Shown: piece after piece, positions 1 through 9,800 of the stretch | Numbering within the stretch: position 1 is the stretch's first letter | Layout of the letters: each line of letters begins with the position of its first letter | From: Geomonas limicola | GTDB taxonomy: Bacteria; Desulfobacterota; Desulfuromonadia; Geobacterales; Geobacteraceae | Assembly: GCF_014193675.1 (NCBI RefSeq) | Contig: NZ_BLXZ01000008.1 | Span: 186,001-250,000, forward strand | Length of the DNA stretch: 64,000 nt | Direction of reading: 5' to 3' | Made by a program: the position numbers and the translations under genes | The notes under the pieces: generated by a model | The model's input: only the letters and a program-made list of their open reading frames with translations | The model's database searches: none | What the model was told of the DNA's origin: nothing

Positions 1-1
1 C

Positions 2-850
2 TCGGGGGGCGAGCCGTTTCTCAGGAAGGACATCTACCAGATCTTCGCCCTGCTGGACCGGCTCGGCTTTCTCTACACCACCGCGACCAACGGGACGCTC
101 CTGACCCCCGAGGGGATCGAAAAACTCAGGGAGGCCCGGGGGCTTTTGCAGGTGGCCTTCAGCCTGGACTCGCTCGACCGGGAGCGCTACGCCTTCCTGC
201 GGGGGCGCGACCTGCTCCCCAAGGCACTCGAAAACCTGGAGCTTTTACTTGCGGCCAGGATCCCCGCACCGGTCAAGATCAACCTGGTCATGAACCGGCT
301 CAACTACAGGGAGACCTGGGATTTCCTCGCCTTCGCGCGGGAGCGCGGCATCCACCTGTCGGTCTTCCCGGTGAACCAGGGGGACGGTTTCTTCCACCGG
401 CACTCGGACCCCGAGTTCCTGGCGACCCCCGAGGAGCGCCGGGAGATGGCCGGCATCTTTAAAGAACTGGCGCGCCTGCGCCGGGCCGGGGAGCCGCTTT
501 GGGAGTACAGCGGCTTCTACGAGCGCGCCGCGGACTACGTGCTGGGAAAGCCGGTGGGACCCTGCGACGCCGGGCGACTCTACCTCGACCTGAACGCCGA
601 CGGCCAGGTGGCGGTCTGCCTGGACCGCGAGGGGGTCGGGGACCTGCGCCGGGAGGGGATCGCTACCCTCTGGCAGCGGCTCGAGGCCCAGAGAGAGGCG
701 GTTCGGGTCTGCTCACTGGAGACCCCCTGCTTCTACACCTGCACCTACAACGTCTCCCTGACGGCGCGGAACCAGGCGGCGTTTCTCCTGGAGACGGCGC
801 GGGTGCGCTGGCGCGGGCTGGTGCGCCGGATGCTCCCGGGCGCCCGGTGA
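2..850 (+). CDS. Radical SAM/SPASM-type protein, 5' end missing
   Basis: The reading frame is open from the window edge, so only the C-terminal ~282 residues are visible. The first visible residues read SGGEPFLRKDI, the GGEP strand of radical SAM enzymes that binds the SAM amino group; the CxxxCxxC cluster motif would lie upstream of the window. The C-terminal third (from about residue 180 of the fragment) has cysteines spaced like a SPASM/twitch auxiliary Fe-S region: CDAG, VCLD, VCSLETPCFYTC. The substrate cannot be told. It precedes an FAD oxidoreductase by ~125 bases on the same strand. Radical SAM membership is firm; the SPASM assignment is moderate. Confidence 0.85.
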   Translation, partial: SGGEPFLRKDIYQIFALLDRLGFLYTTATNGTLLTPEGIEKLREARGLLQVAFSLDSLDRERYAFLRGRDLLPKALENLELLLAARIPAPVKINLVMNRLNYRETWDFLAFARERGIHLSVFPVNQGDGFFHRHSDPEFLATPEERREMAGIFKELARLRRAGEPLWEYSGFYERAADYVLGKPVGPCDAGRLYLDLNADGQVAVCLDREGVGDLRREGIATLWQRLEAQREAVRVCSLETPCFYTCTYNVSLTARNQAAFLLETARVRWRGLVRRMLPGAR

Positions 851-975
851 GCCCGGCCCTGCTGCTGCCCTGGGCGGCTTGACCGGCAGCGTCGCGCAAC
901 GGGTGGCTGGCGTTGGCCCTCCGCAGGAGGCGCGGCTTGCCGCTTACCCCGTTTCCGAGAGTTTCACGAGGTGTC

Positions 976-2430
976 ATGCACGCTGCAACAGACCCACATA
1001 GCCAGGCCGGAGAACGCGCGGAGGAGCCGGTCCTGGTGATTGGCGCCGGCCCCGCGGGGCTCACCGCGGCCTATGAGCTGGCCCGCCGCAGTGTGCCGGT
1101 GCTGGTCGTGGAGGCGGACGACCTGGTGGGGGGGCTTGCGCGCACCGTGGAGTACCGCGGGTTCCGCTTCGACATCGGCGGACACCGGTTCTTCACCAAG
1201 GTCCCCTCCGTGGCCGAACTCTGGCACCAGCTTTTGGGACCGGACCTGCTCTCCCGCCCCCGGCTGTCGCGCATCTACTACCAGGGCCGGTTCTTCGCCT
1301 ATCCCCTGAAGCCCCTGGATACCCTGGGGAACCTGGGACTTCTGGAGAGCCTGCGCATCCTCGTGAGCTACCTGTGGCGCAAGCTCTTCCCGATCCGGCC
1401 CGAGGTGAGCTTCGAGGAGTGGGTGAGCAACCGTTTCGGCCGGCGCCTCTACGAGACCTTCTTCCGGGCCTACACCGAGAAGGTCTGGGGGATCTCCTGC
1501 CGGGAGCTGAGTGCCCAGTGGGCCGCCCAGCGCATCCGGGGGCTTTCGGTCCGGACCGCGCTCTTGAACATGTTCCCCGGCGTGGCCCCCGGCAGGGGGA
1601 GCGCCCTGAAGACGCTCACCGAGCGCTTCGACTACCCCCGGCTGGGACCCGGCATGATGTGGGAGGCGCTCGCCGAGGCCTGCCGGGCCCTGGGGGGGAA
1701 ACTCCAGCTAGAGAGCCGGGTGACCCGGATCTTTCACGAGGGGGGGCGCGTCGAGGCGGTCGAGGTAGTTAAGGACGGGCGGCAGGTGCGGCTGTCGGCC
1801 TCCCGGGTCATCTCCACCATGCCGCTTCGGGACCTGGTGCAGGCGCTCTCCCCGCCACCCCCCTCCGAGGTGCGCGCCGCCGCTGCACGACTGCGCTACC
1901 GCGACTTCTTGGTGGTGGCCCTCATCGTGGAGAACCCGGAGATCTTCCCGGACAACTGGATCTACATCCACGACGACAGCGTCCGGGTCGGGCGGATCCA
2001 GAACTTCAAGAACTGGAGCCCGGACCTGGTCCCCGACCCGCAGCAGAGCTGCCTGGGGCTCGAGTACTTCTGCTTCGAGGACGACGACCTCTGGAGCCTG
2101 CCGGACGGGGTGCTTGTCGAACTGGCCCGGCGTGAAGTCGCAGCCATCGGGCTGGTCGACCCGGCTCTGGTGCGCGACGGCCGGGTGGTGCGCATGCCCA
2201 AGGCCTACCCGATGTACGACGCCGGGTCCCTGGAGGCGCTGGAGGTGCTGCAGGGGTACCTGGAGGGGTTCGAGAATCTGCAGCCGGTGGGGCGCAACGG
2301 GATGCACAAGTACAACAACATGGACCACTCGATGCTGGCCGCGCAACTGGCGGTACGCAACATCTTCGGGGAGCGGCACGACCTCTGGAGTGTGAACAGC
2401 GACAGCGAGTATCTGGAGGAGAGTCGGTGA
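976..2430 (+). CDS. FAD-dependent amine-oxidase/UDP-galactopyranose-mutase-like oxidoreductase
   Basis: A 484-residue flavoprotein. The N-terminus has the dinucleotide-binding motif VIGAGPAGLTAAYEL, followed by the GG-doublet segment VGGLARTVEY and FDIGGHRFF, which is typical of the protoporphyrinogen oxidase/phytoene desaturase/UDP-galactopyranose mutase group. A C-terminal FAD segment GRNGMHKYNNMDHSM is also present. The frame opens at a TTG at 913, but the ATG at 976, preceded by GAGG, starts just before the flavin domain and is preferred. Members of this group are often found in glycan or lipid gene clusters. Substrate unknown; UDP-sugar isomerisation or a desaturase/oxidase role are both possible. 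Confidence 0.85.
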   Translation: MHAATDPHSQAGERAEEPVLVIGAGPAGLTAAYELARRSVPVLVVEADDLVGGLARTVEYRGFRFDIGGHRFFTKVPSVAELWHQLLGPDLLSRPRLSRIYYQGRFFAYPLKPLDTLGNLGLLESLRILVSYLWRKLFPIRPEVSFEEWVSNRFGRRLYETFFRAYTEKVWGISCRELSAQWAAQRIRGLSVRTALLNMFPGVAPGRGSALKTLTERFDYPRLGPGMMWEALAEACRALGGKLQLESRVTRIFHEGGRVEAVEVVKDGRQVRLSASRVISTMPLRDLVQALSPPPPSEVRAAAARLRYRDFLVVALIVENPEIFPDNWIYIHDDSVRVGRIQNFKNWSPDLVPDPQQSCLGLEYFCFEDDDLWSLPDGVLVELARREVAAIGLVDPALVRDGRVVRMPKAYPMYDAGSLEALEVLQGYLEGFENLQPVGRNGMHKYNNMDHSMLAAQLAVRNIFGERHDLWSVNSDSEYLEESR

Positions 2431-2452
2431 AATGGCGTGAGTCGGTGAAATG
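2421..2452. repeat. Short direct repeat over the stop codon
   Basis: GAGTCGGTGAAATG occurs at 2421-2434 and again at 2439-2452, an 18-base period. The first copy contains the stop codon of the oxidoreductase gene. It looks like a small slippage duplication. Confidence 0.7.
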
Positions 2453-2817
2453 ACGGCCAAATTCGGCCATATCGCCGGGTGGTGGCAGCTCCCCCGCGTA
2501 GCCTTAACGTACCAGTCAGTACTTGGATGCCTTCCTGTCGGGACTGCTCCGGCAGACGAGGGACGCGCGGCTGCTACAGAGGAATCTCACCAGCTTAGGA
2601 GGAGGATCGTCAGCAAACGCGGTGTTTAGCACCAGCGAGGGCGGGAAAGAAAAAGTCACCTTCTGTAGGGTTTGGTTAATTCCTTGCAGTATACACACGG
2701 CCTGCAACGGGTCAAGCGGACCCAAAAGGGCCGATACTTCGGTAGCTTCACCTGGAACCGGGATTTTGAAGATTAAAAAAATATAATTTAAAAAACGTTG
2801 CAGCGATAAAACGTTTT
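2453..2817. other. Non-coding stretch upstream of the riboswitch leader
   Basis: No convincing gene. An 87-codon open frame here has no family resemblance and no ribosome-binding site. The last part (from about 2770) is AT-rich and contains an inverted repeat at 2790-2819 (AAAAACGTT and AACGTTTTT around a short loop). It could end upstream transcription or form part of the promoter region of the riboswitch leader. Confidence 0.5.
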
Positions 2818-2846
2818 TTGTATTTTCTTTAGCATCGCGCAACATT
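2818..2846 (+). promoter_or_regulatory. Candidate promoter of the GEMM leader
   Basis: TTGTAT (2818-2823) and AACATT (2841-2846) are separated by 17 bases and would start transcription about 7-10 bases downstream, right at the 5' end of the first aptamer. Both hexamers are weak matches, so the support is mainly positional. Confidence 0.35.
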
Positions 2847-2854
2847 TTGAAAGC

Positions 2855-2941
2855 CGATACACGACAAGACTAAACCATCCGTGAGGGTGGGGCGGAAAGC
2901 CTAGGGTCTTTTAGCAAAGACAGCCGGGATGCCGAAATATC
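2855..2941 (+). promoter_or_regulatory. GEMM-I riboswitch, copy 1 (cGAMP-type)
   Basis: The RNA carries the GEMM-I core: AAACCATCC-GTGA-GGGTGG hairpin with a GNRA tetraloop, GGCGGAAAGCC, then GGGTCTT...AAGAC and GCCGGGATGCCG as the receptor side. The ends pair as GATA (2856-2859) with TATC (2938-2941). At the position equivalent to G20 of the Vibrio Vc2 aptamer the sequence has A (ACAAGACTAAACC), the change known from Geobacter GEMM-Ib aptamers that prefer 3',3'-cGAMP over c-di-GMP. The 3' half of the aptamer overlaps the 5' arm of a terminator, so ligand binding should favour read-through (an ON switch). A second copy follows 370 bases downstream. Confidence 0.93.
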
Positions 2942-2969
2942 ATCACTGATATAAAGCACCCGGCTTTTT
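2922..2969 (+). terminator. Expression-platform terminator of GEMM copy 1
   Basis: Long interrupted stem: AGCCGGG / CCCGGCT, TGC / GCA and ATATCA / TGATAT around a TCAC loop, followed by TTTTT. The 5' arm is the same sequence the aptamer uses for its 3' half (GCCGGGATGCCG and TATC), so aptamer and terminator are mutually exclusive. Confidence 0.9.
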
Positions 2970-3226
2970 CGTGTCCGCACGGGGACGAAAAGCCGACGCA
3001 CCCCCACGGAGAGGTTCCTACCGAACCACCGGCCGGCAACGGACGGTACCTGATGCCTCCCCGAAGAGCTGAAACGATTTCGACGAACCTTGGCCCAGGT
3101 GAGCACCACCTGGAGCCGTATCACGATTCAGGAGGAAGTGCCCGAGCTTATGTAGCCAACGCCACGAGCAAGGACAACACGCCTTACTTGCCTGACGCAC
3201 TCCGCACCGCGCCAGGTCCTGTGTAG
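2970..3226 (+). other. Spacer between the two riboswitches
   Basis: About 257 bases with no gene recognised. Short hairpins are possible, for example AGGTG-AGCAC-CACCT near 3098. It would be transcribed only when the first terminator is read through, unless an unseen promoter lies here. Confidence 0.45.
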
Positions 3227-3315
3227 CGATACACGATAAGACTAAACCATCCGTGAGGGTGGGACGGAAAGCCTAGGGTCTTCATAGCCAAGACAGCCGG
3301 GATGCCGAAATATCG
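3227..3315 (+). promoter_or_regulatory. GEMM-I riboswitch, copy 2 (cGAMP-type)
   Basis: Almost the same aptamer as copy 1: ACTAAACCATCC-GTGA-GGGTGGGACGGAAAGCC core (given in parts), GGGTCTT...AAGAC and GCCGGGATGCCG. Terminal helix CGATA (3227-3231) with TATCG (3311-3315). It also has A at the Vc2 G20 position. It lies about 400 bases before the start of the 959-residue cytochrome. Two complete units in series would give a steeper or two-input response if transcribed from one promoter. Confidence 0.93.
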
Positions 3316-3347
3316 GAATGACGATATGCGGCCCCGGCTTTTTTTTA
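3295..3347 (+). terminator. Expression-platform terminator of GEMM copy 2
   Basis: Stem AGCCGGG / CCCGGCT, GCCG / CGGC and ATATCG / CGATAT, followed by eight T residues. The 5' arm is shared with the aptamer, as in copy 1. It looks stronger than the first because of its longer T tract. Confidence 0.92.
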
Positions 3348-3721
3348 TTTCCCGCCGGTGGTTTTTTGCAGTCCTTTAAGGCAATTTCCTGAGCAGTTTC
3401 AACATCCTGAAGGTTGACATGTCACCCCTGGGTCAGGGCGAGGTTTCGAGAAAAAGAGCCCCTGAGCCCATCGGAAACCGAGCAACTCGCCACCTCCTGC
3501 ACGTGGGGAGGGGCACAGCGACTAAGTGCTGAAGCACCTTGAGACGACGTACGCCGGTCCCTACTGGAGGGGCTTGGCGTCCCCCCTGGTACCTCTGAAC
3601 GTTTCGACCGCCGGCGACGGCGGGGTCTCCTCTTTGTACATTGAAAACATGATTCGATTGCCTCGCAACGAAGCGAACTTTAGTGGAGTCACCCCCACAG
3701 TAAAAGTCAAAGGAGGAGTAG
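3348..3721 (+). other. Long untranslated leader before the cytochrome
   Basis: About 370 bases of GC-rich sequence between the riboswitch terminator and the start codon, with no gene recognised. Local hairpins are visible: GTGCTGAAGCAC near 3527 and CCGCCG-GCGA-CGGCGG near 3610, the latter with a GNRA-type loop. The last bases carry a very strong ribosome-binding site (AAAGGAGGAG) for the gene at 3722. Whether the hairpins are functional is unknown. Confidence 0.4.
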
Positions 3722-6601
3722 ATGAACAACCGTAGAAGAGGAGCCTTCGGGGTAGTCAGGGCGGCAGCTGCGCTGCTGTCGCTGGGACTCACCCTGGTCT
3801 GGGCCGGCCTCGCCCAGGCGCAGCCGCAATACAGCCTGTCCTGTATTTCCTGCCACCAGATGCCGCCGCTCGATTCGGGGACCGCCAAGAAGAACCCCTA
3901 TACCGGCGCGATCCCCGGCAACCACCAGGGTCATGCCAGCGCGAGCGTCAACAGCTGCGTGATCTGCCACGGCACCGGAGTCACGAGCTACGCTAACGGC
4001 CATCGCAACAAGGTGATCGAGCTCTCGGACTCGATCGGCTACAGTCGCAAGGCGGTCGGGGTCTTCCTGAACCAGACCTCGGTCCCTCCGGCTACCCTCG
4101 GGAGCTGCTCGGCGGTTGCCTGCCACTCGGACGGCAAAGGCAACCTGAAAGCAACCCCGGCCTGGGGCGCTGTGGCCTTCCAGTCCCCCGCCGACTGCGG
4201 CCAGTGCCACGGCAACGCACCCGCCACCGGCAACCACCCGGTCACCGGCTCCAAGCACGCCGCCTACTTCGGCACCAGCACGACCTCCTGCGCCAAGTGC
4301 CACGCCGATCACACCGTCGAGGTCAAGCCGTTCGCCCACGCCTCGAGCGCCGGTCGCCGTGCCATCCAGGTGCAGTTCGCCGGCGGTGGTAGCTTCGCGG
4401 GAACCAGCTGCTCCACCGTCTACTGCCACTCAAACGGCAAGGGGACCTTTACCACCGCGACCTGGGGCGCCACCCTGGACTGCGCGGGGTGCCACGGCAC
4501 CGCCACCTCGACCGGGGCAACCGCCCTCTCTGCGAAACACGCCCTGCACGTGAACAACGCGGCGGTCCTGGGCTCCAACTACGGCTGCGTCGAGTGCCAC
4601 TCGGCCACCGTGAGCTCCAACACCGCCATCGCCGATTTCACCAAGCACGCCAACGGCTCCCTTGACCTGGCCGGTGCCCGGGTAGGGACCGTCTCGGCCG
4701 GCTCCTGCGCCACCTCCTACTGCCACTCGGACGGCAAGGGGACCCAGAAGACCGTCACCTGGACCCAGACCCAGACACTTGACTGCAAAGGGTGCCACGG
4801 CTCCGACGCGACCCCGGCGTTCACCTCGGTGGCCGGCGAGCCTAACTACACCAACGCCGGCTCCGGCGTGGCACGCGCCAACAGCCACAAAAACCACGTG
4901 GCCGCAGCAAGCGACTGCCAGAACTGCCACGCCACCACCACCGTGGACGGCCTTTCCATCAAGTCCGGCTCCACCGTCCACACCAACAGCGCGATCGACG
5001 TGGTGGCGGGTAACGGCAAGAGCTTCACCGTCTCGGGCAAGACCTGCTCCAACGTAAGCTGCCACAGCGGCAACGGCATCATCGCCAACGTGGCCGCGGC
5101 CACCTGGGGCGCCTCTTTGGGCTGCGCCGGCTGCCACGGCGACGCCACGACGCTTGCCACCAATGCCCACGCGAAGCACGTCTCGGGCAAAGGGTACGCC
5201 TGCGCCACCTGCCACTCCTCCACCGTGACCGGCTCCACCACCATCGCGAACCCCGCCCTGCACGGCGATGGCATCGTCGAGGTGGCCGGCAGCTTCACCT
5301 ACACCGCAGCCGCCAAGACCTGCGCCACCGCGGCCTGCCACGGCACCTCGACCCCGTCCTGGACCAACACCGCCTCCGGTGCCTGCGGCTCCTGCCACGC
5401 GGCGCTCTCCACCACCGGCGGCGTGATCGCCACCAACGGCCACGGTGCGCACTTCACCGCAGCCTACGGCCCGGCCATGTCGGCCAGCTCGGCCACCAGC
5501 TGCGCTGTCTGCCACATCTACACCACCGACACCGCCGCAACCCACGTGGACGGCACCGTCCAGCTCGCCGCCGGCTTCAACAAGGTCGGGACCTGCACCG
5601 GCTGTCACCAGCAGTCGACCACCTGGACCGGCGGCCGCGTCACCTGCGAAAGCTGCCACTCCACCGCCGGCGGAGCGCTCTCCGTCATCGGCGGCGTGAC
5701 CGCACCGGACAAGACCCTCGCCGCAACCAAGGGGCACGGCCGCACCGGCATCGCGCAGGCCTGCACCGCTTGCCACGACAACACCGGAAGCCACATCTCC
5801 GGCGTCCTGGGCGACAACAACCGCCTGCTTGCCGGCCTCACCGGTGCCGCCAACCAGGAGTGCAACTACTGCCACAACAACGCGGCGAAGGTCACCCCGC
5901 AGCACCTGAACATGCAGGTCCACGTAGGCTCGGGCGCTACCTGCGCCGCCTGCCACGATGCCCACGGCACCGCCAACGCCAACATGGTGGCAACCAGCAT
6001 GAACGCCACCGCGGTGAGCTTCTCGGGGACCGACTTCGTGAACACCCAGGGCACCGGCGTCTGCCAGGCCTGCCACACCGCAACCCTCTACTTCAAGAAG
6101 GGTGTCAACGAGACCAATCACCCGACGACCAACTGCCTCGACTGCCACGCGCACAACGCGGCAAGCGGCACGGCGTTCGAACCGAACCGCGCCTGCGACT
6201 CCTGCCACGGCTACCCGCCGGTCCCCAGGAAGACCCTCAGCGCCTTCACTTTCGGCGTCCAGGGTAGCTGGTCCAGCGCCCGCTTCGAGGATTACTCGGG
6301 CGGCGGCGGCGCCCACGTGGTCGCCGGCCACATCCCCAAAAGTGCCAAGGCCTCCGACGGCTGGGCGAACTGCATCCCCTGCCACGCGGGCGGTGCCACC
6401 AACCACGCCAAGGTCATCCCGGCCAGAAGCCACGTCGAGAATGTCTCGGTCAAGATCGATCCGAAGTACCGCTTCTCGAACGACGTCCTTGCTTCCTACA
6501 CCTCGGCCAAGCTGGTCTCCGGCGGGGCCAACAAGACCGGCAGCTGCTTCAACGTAAGCTGCCACTTCGCACCGACTCCCAAGTGGAGCACCGAGCGATA
6601 G
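3722..6601 (+). CDS. Secreted giant multihaem c-type cytochrome, CxxxxCH/CxxCH type (27 candidate sites)
   Basis: 959 residues. A Sec signal peptide ends near residue 33 (hydrophobic stretch, then AQA before QPQYSLSC). I count 21 CxxCH haem sites and 6 CxxxxCH sites (CSAVACH, CSTVYCH, CATSYCH, CSNVSCH, CATAACH, CFNVSCH). The alternating CxxxxCH...CxxCH pattern is the repeat domain first defined in Geobacter sulfurreducens proteins. Between sites the protein is rich in Ala, Gly, Thr and Ser with recurring His, the likely distal ligands. Expected location is periplasmic or outer surface, with a role in extracellular electron transfer. AAAGGAGGAG precedes the ATG. The tandem GEMM-I switches upstream imply cyclic-dinucleotide control. 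It is a paralogue of the next gene. Confidence 0.95.
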   Translation: MNNRRRGAFGVVRAAAALLSLGLTLVWAGLAQAQPQYSLSCISCHQMPPLDSGTAKKNPYTGAIPGNHQGHASASVNSCVICHGTGVTSYANGHRNKVIELSDSIGYSRKAVGVFLNQTSVPPATLGSCSAVACHSDGKGNLKATPAWGAVAFQSPADCGQCHGNAPATGNHPVTGSKHAAYFGTSTTSCAKCHADHTVEVKPFAHASSAGRRAIQVQFAGGGSFAGTSCSTVYCHSNGKGTFTTATWGATLDCAGCHGTATSTGATALSAKHALHVNNAAVLGSNYGCVECHSATVSSNTAIADFTKHANGSLDLAGARVGTVSAGSCATSYCHSDGKGTQKTVTWTQTQTLDCKGCHGSDATPAFTSVAGEPNYTNAGSGVARANSHKNHVAAASDCQNCHATTTVDGLSIKSGSTVHTNSAIDVVAGNGKSFTVSGKTCSNVSCHSGNGIIANVAAATWGASLGCAGCHGDATTLATNAHAKHVSGKGYACATCHSSTVTGSTTIANPALHGDGIVEVAGSFTYTAAAKTCATAACHGTSTPSWTNTASGACGSCHAALSTTGGVIATNGHGAHFTAAYGPAMSASSATSCAVCHIYTTDTAATHVDGTVQLAAGFNKVGTCTGCHQQSTTWTGGRVTCESCHSTAGGALSVIGGVTAPDKTLAATKGHGRTGIAQACTACHDNTGSHISGVLGDNNRLLAGLTGAANQECNYCHNNAAKVTPQHLNMQVHVGSGATCAACHDAHGTANANMVATSMNATAVSFSGTDFVNTQGTGVCQACHTATLYFKKGVNETNHPTTNCLDCHAHNAASGTAFEPNRACDSCHGYPPVPRKTLSAFTFGVQGSWSSARFEDYSGGGGAHVVAGHIPKSAKASDGWANCIPCHAGGATNHAKVIPARSHVENVSVKIDPKYRFSNDVLASYTSAKLVSGGANKTGSCFNVSCHFAPTPKWSTER

Positions 6602-6644
6602 TTTTTATTAGCTTTACTTAGAAAGAAGTAATGGTATACACCTT

Positions 6645-6672
6645 ACCGGTGGGGGCTCAGTCCCCCACCGGT
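6645..6672 (+). terminator. Perfect hairpin after the first cytochrome
   Basis: ACCGGTGGGGG and CCCCCACCGGT form an 11-bp stem around a 6-base loop, about 45 bases after the stop codon. No T tract follows, so it may act as an mRNA-stabilising or processing hairpin rather than a classical terminator. Confidence 0.5.
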
Positions 6673-6689
6673 ACTGTTACAGCAAAAAA

Positions 6690-6722
6690 CTATGACAGTG
6701 ATTGCATCTTCCTATGACAGTG
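6690..6722. promoter_or_regulatory. Paired direct repeat, possible operator
   Basis: CTATGACAGTG occurs at 6690-6700 and 6712-6722, 22 bases apart (two helical turns), upstream of the second giant cytochrome. The spacing would suit a dimeric activator or repressor, but no known binding motif was recognised. Confidence 0.4.
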
Positions 6723-6872
6723 CCCTGCAAAGCCTTGAGAATATGCGCCCCGGTCCGTGACTGATGGGCTCCCGACTGTGAAAAAAATCCGCGCCCGGGT
6801 ATCGGGCAGTTCCGGTTGAATCTAAAGTTTAGTGTTTCTAGTGTCAGATGTTATCAAGACAAGGAGTAGAAT

Positions 6873-9800
6873 ATGACGAGCTCCCATAAGGTGGTTTGGC
6901 CCAATCTGCGAGTGCTTGCATCCCTTTTCAGCTTCGGGGTGGCACTCATCTTCGGCACGTCGGCACAGGCCGCACCGCAGTATACCTACGACTGCACCTT
7001 CTGCCACACCATGCCGCCGCTCGACTCTTCCTCGGGGAAGCGCGACGCGGCCACCGGCGCAGTGAAGGGGAACCACCAGACCCACGCGGGTGCGACTGCC
7101 GCCACCTGCGTGAAGTGCCACGGTCCGGCACTTACCTCAACGGGACACCGGGACAAGCTGATCCAGGTGCAGGGTAACATCAACAGCTCGCCCTTGGGCG
7201 GGGCCTACAGCAGGACCTTTTTCAACCAGACCTCGGTGCCGCCCAACCCGCTGGGGACCTGCTCCAACGTGAACTGCCACTTCGAGCGCGTCACGCCGGC
7301 CTGGGGGAGTGCCGCCTACGGTGCCCCGGCCGACTGCGCGAGCTGCCACGGTGCGCCGCCTGCCGGCGGAAATACCGGTGCGGCCGGGAGCCACGTGCGC
7401 CACGACGCCTACTTCAGCGGTGCCGCCCAGTGCGTGAAGTGTCACCCGAACCGGCTTGGTGAGGCGAAGCCCTTCGCCCACGCCACCAGCGCCGTTGCCG
7501 CGAAGATCAAGGTGAGCCTCACCGATCCCGCCGGTCTTGCTTCCGGCAGCTACTCCGGTACCGGGGCGAACTTCCTCCCCAGCCAGAGCGCGGCCCAGGT
7601 GTTCGGTACCTGCTCCAACAACTACTGCCACTCCTCGGGTAACCTGAACGTCGCCGCGGCGAGCCTTCCTGCGAGCTACGCGGGATCGAGCTACGCCACC
7701 CCGACCTGGGGGAGCGGCGCCCTGGCCTGCAACGCCTGCCACGGCCGCTCCACCACCAACGGTGCCCCCGACTACACCAACGCCGGCACCCCGGGGAGCG
7801 CCACCTCGAACAGTCATCCCCGGCACGTCTCAGGGAGCAACATCACCTGCAACGAGTGCCATGAGCGCACCACCAAGAACAACACCACGATCCGCGCCAC
7901 CACGATCGCGGTGCACGTGAACAAGACGGCAGACGTCTTCTTCAACCTCTCCGGCGCCAACAAGACCGCGACCTACAACGCCGCCGTCGGGAGCAAGAGC
8001 TGCTCCAACACCTACTGCCACGGCACCGCCGCGATCCAGTGGGGCGGGGCCTCCTTGACCTGCGCCTCCTGCCACGGCGCGAGCAACGCGGACCTCTCCG
8101 GCGGCACCACCGCCGGCCACGGCATCCACGTAGCGACCGCCACCGCCTTCACGACCATGACCGGCAACAGCCGTTCCACGGCGAGCACCTACATCTACGC
8201 CTGCAAGAGCTGCCACCCGACCGCCTCGCATGCCACCGGCGCGGCCAGCACCCTCTCCGCGGCCCAGGTCGGCGGTACGGCGATCACCTCGGTGCAGTAC
8301 ACGGCGGGGACCACCTCGGTCACCGACACCAAGGGGTTCAAGTACACCAACGGCTCCTGCTCCACCAACAACTGCCACTCGAACGGCCGCGGCGGCGCGC
8401 CGCTGACCACCGCTTCCTGGAGCGGCACGGCGACCACCACCTGCCTTGCCTGCCACGACACCAAGCTTACCGGCGCCACCGCGAGCACGCTCTCCCCGCG
8501 CCACGACCGGCACATGAACCCGACCACCAACACCACGCTCGGGCTCAACAACGGCTTTAACTGCGTGGACTGCCACGCGAAGACCGTCTCGGCCAATACC
8601 ACCGTCTCCGACAAGACCAAGCACGTCAACGGCTTTGTCGACTACTCCGGCGTGAAGGCCGGCGGCAGCGCCCGCTACAACGCGACCACCAAGGTCTGCT
8701 CCAACGTCTACTGCCACTCCAACGGCAACCCGGGCGCGCTGGTCTTCGTCAACATGACCGGCTCCAAGGCCTGGGGCGGCACGGCGGCCCTGGGCTGCAA
8801 CGGCTGCCACGGCCGCACGAGCACCCTCGGTGCGCCCGACTACGCAAACGGCGGCGCGGTACCCTCGACCACCGCCAACAGCCACGCGAAACACGTCGCC
8901 GGTGCCGCCGACACCACGGTCTGCGCCTCCTGCCACGTGAAGACCGTGAACGCCAGCGTGGGCGGCCGCTTCAAAGACTACACCGCGGCCACCTACCACC
9001 TGAACCGTACCCCCAACGTCTTCTTCGCGGCCGCCAAGGCGGGTGCGACCGCCGCCTGGGTGCAGTCCACCGGTACCTGCAACAACGTGAGCTGCCACGG
9101 CGGCAACGCGGTGGTCTGGGGTTCGACCCTCAACTGCCAGGACTGCCACGGTAACGGCGCGACGGCAAGCGTGGCCGATTTCGGCGCCACCTTCTGGAAC
9201 AACGGCACCATCTCCAAGTTCCAGATGACCGGTACCGGCTCCTGGGCCGGCAACGGCCACGGTCTGGCCACCGGAACCTATGCCGGTTCCGCCAACCCGG
9301 CCGCCAACTTCGGCGCGGTCACCAACCAGTGCGAGTTCTGCCACGATTCCACCGTCGGCCACAGCGTCGCCACCAACCCGTTCCGCCTGAGGAACTACTC
9401 CACCGCGAGCTACGGCCGCAACGCGGTCTGCCTGGTCTGCCACTCGGCAACCGGCGCCGGCGTCACCCTGGGGACCACGCTGAAAAAACGCACCACCTCC
9501 AAGGCGGTCGAGGCCGACCACTACGGCGCGAAGCATGGCGCCTCCAACTCGGGCGGCCAGTTCTGCTGGGATTGCCACGAGCCGCACGGCACCGGGCTCA
9601 ACACCGCGGCTACCGCGAACCAGTACATGATCCGCAACAACCCGGCCCGCGTCTCGAACCTCGCCACCGGCGCGCCGACGACCCAGACCGCCACCGGCGT
9701 GGTCTTCACCCTGTCGGCTACCCCGACCGGCACCGACTACGCGAAGAGCGCGACGCCGTTTAACGGCATCTGCAACGTCTGCCACACTTCGACCAGCCAC

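Noticed and set aside
2523..2786. 87-codon open frame upstream of the riboswitches
   Set aside because: No ribosome-binding site, no family, and atypical composition.
4430..6565. A 711-codon open frame on the minus strand opposite the first giant cytochrome
   Set aside because: It is the antisense shadow of GC-rich Ala/Gly/Thr codons; Val/Gly/Ala-dominated composition, no domain, and the plus strand has clear haem motifs.
6645..6672. Classical intrinsic terminator after the first cytochrome
   Set aside because: The stem is perfect but no T tract follows; listed only as a hairpin with reduced confidence.
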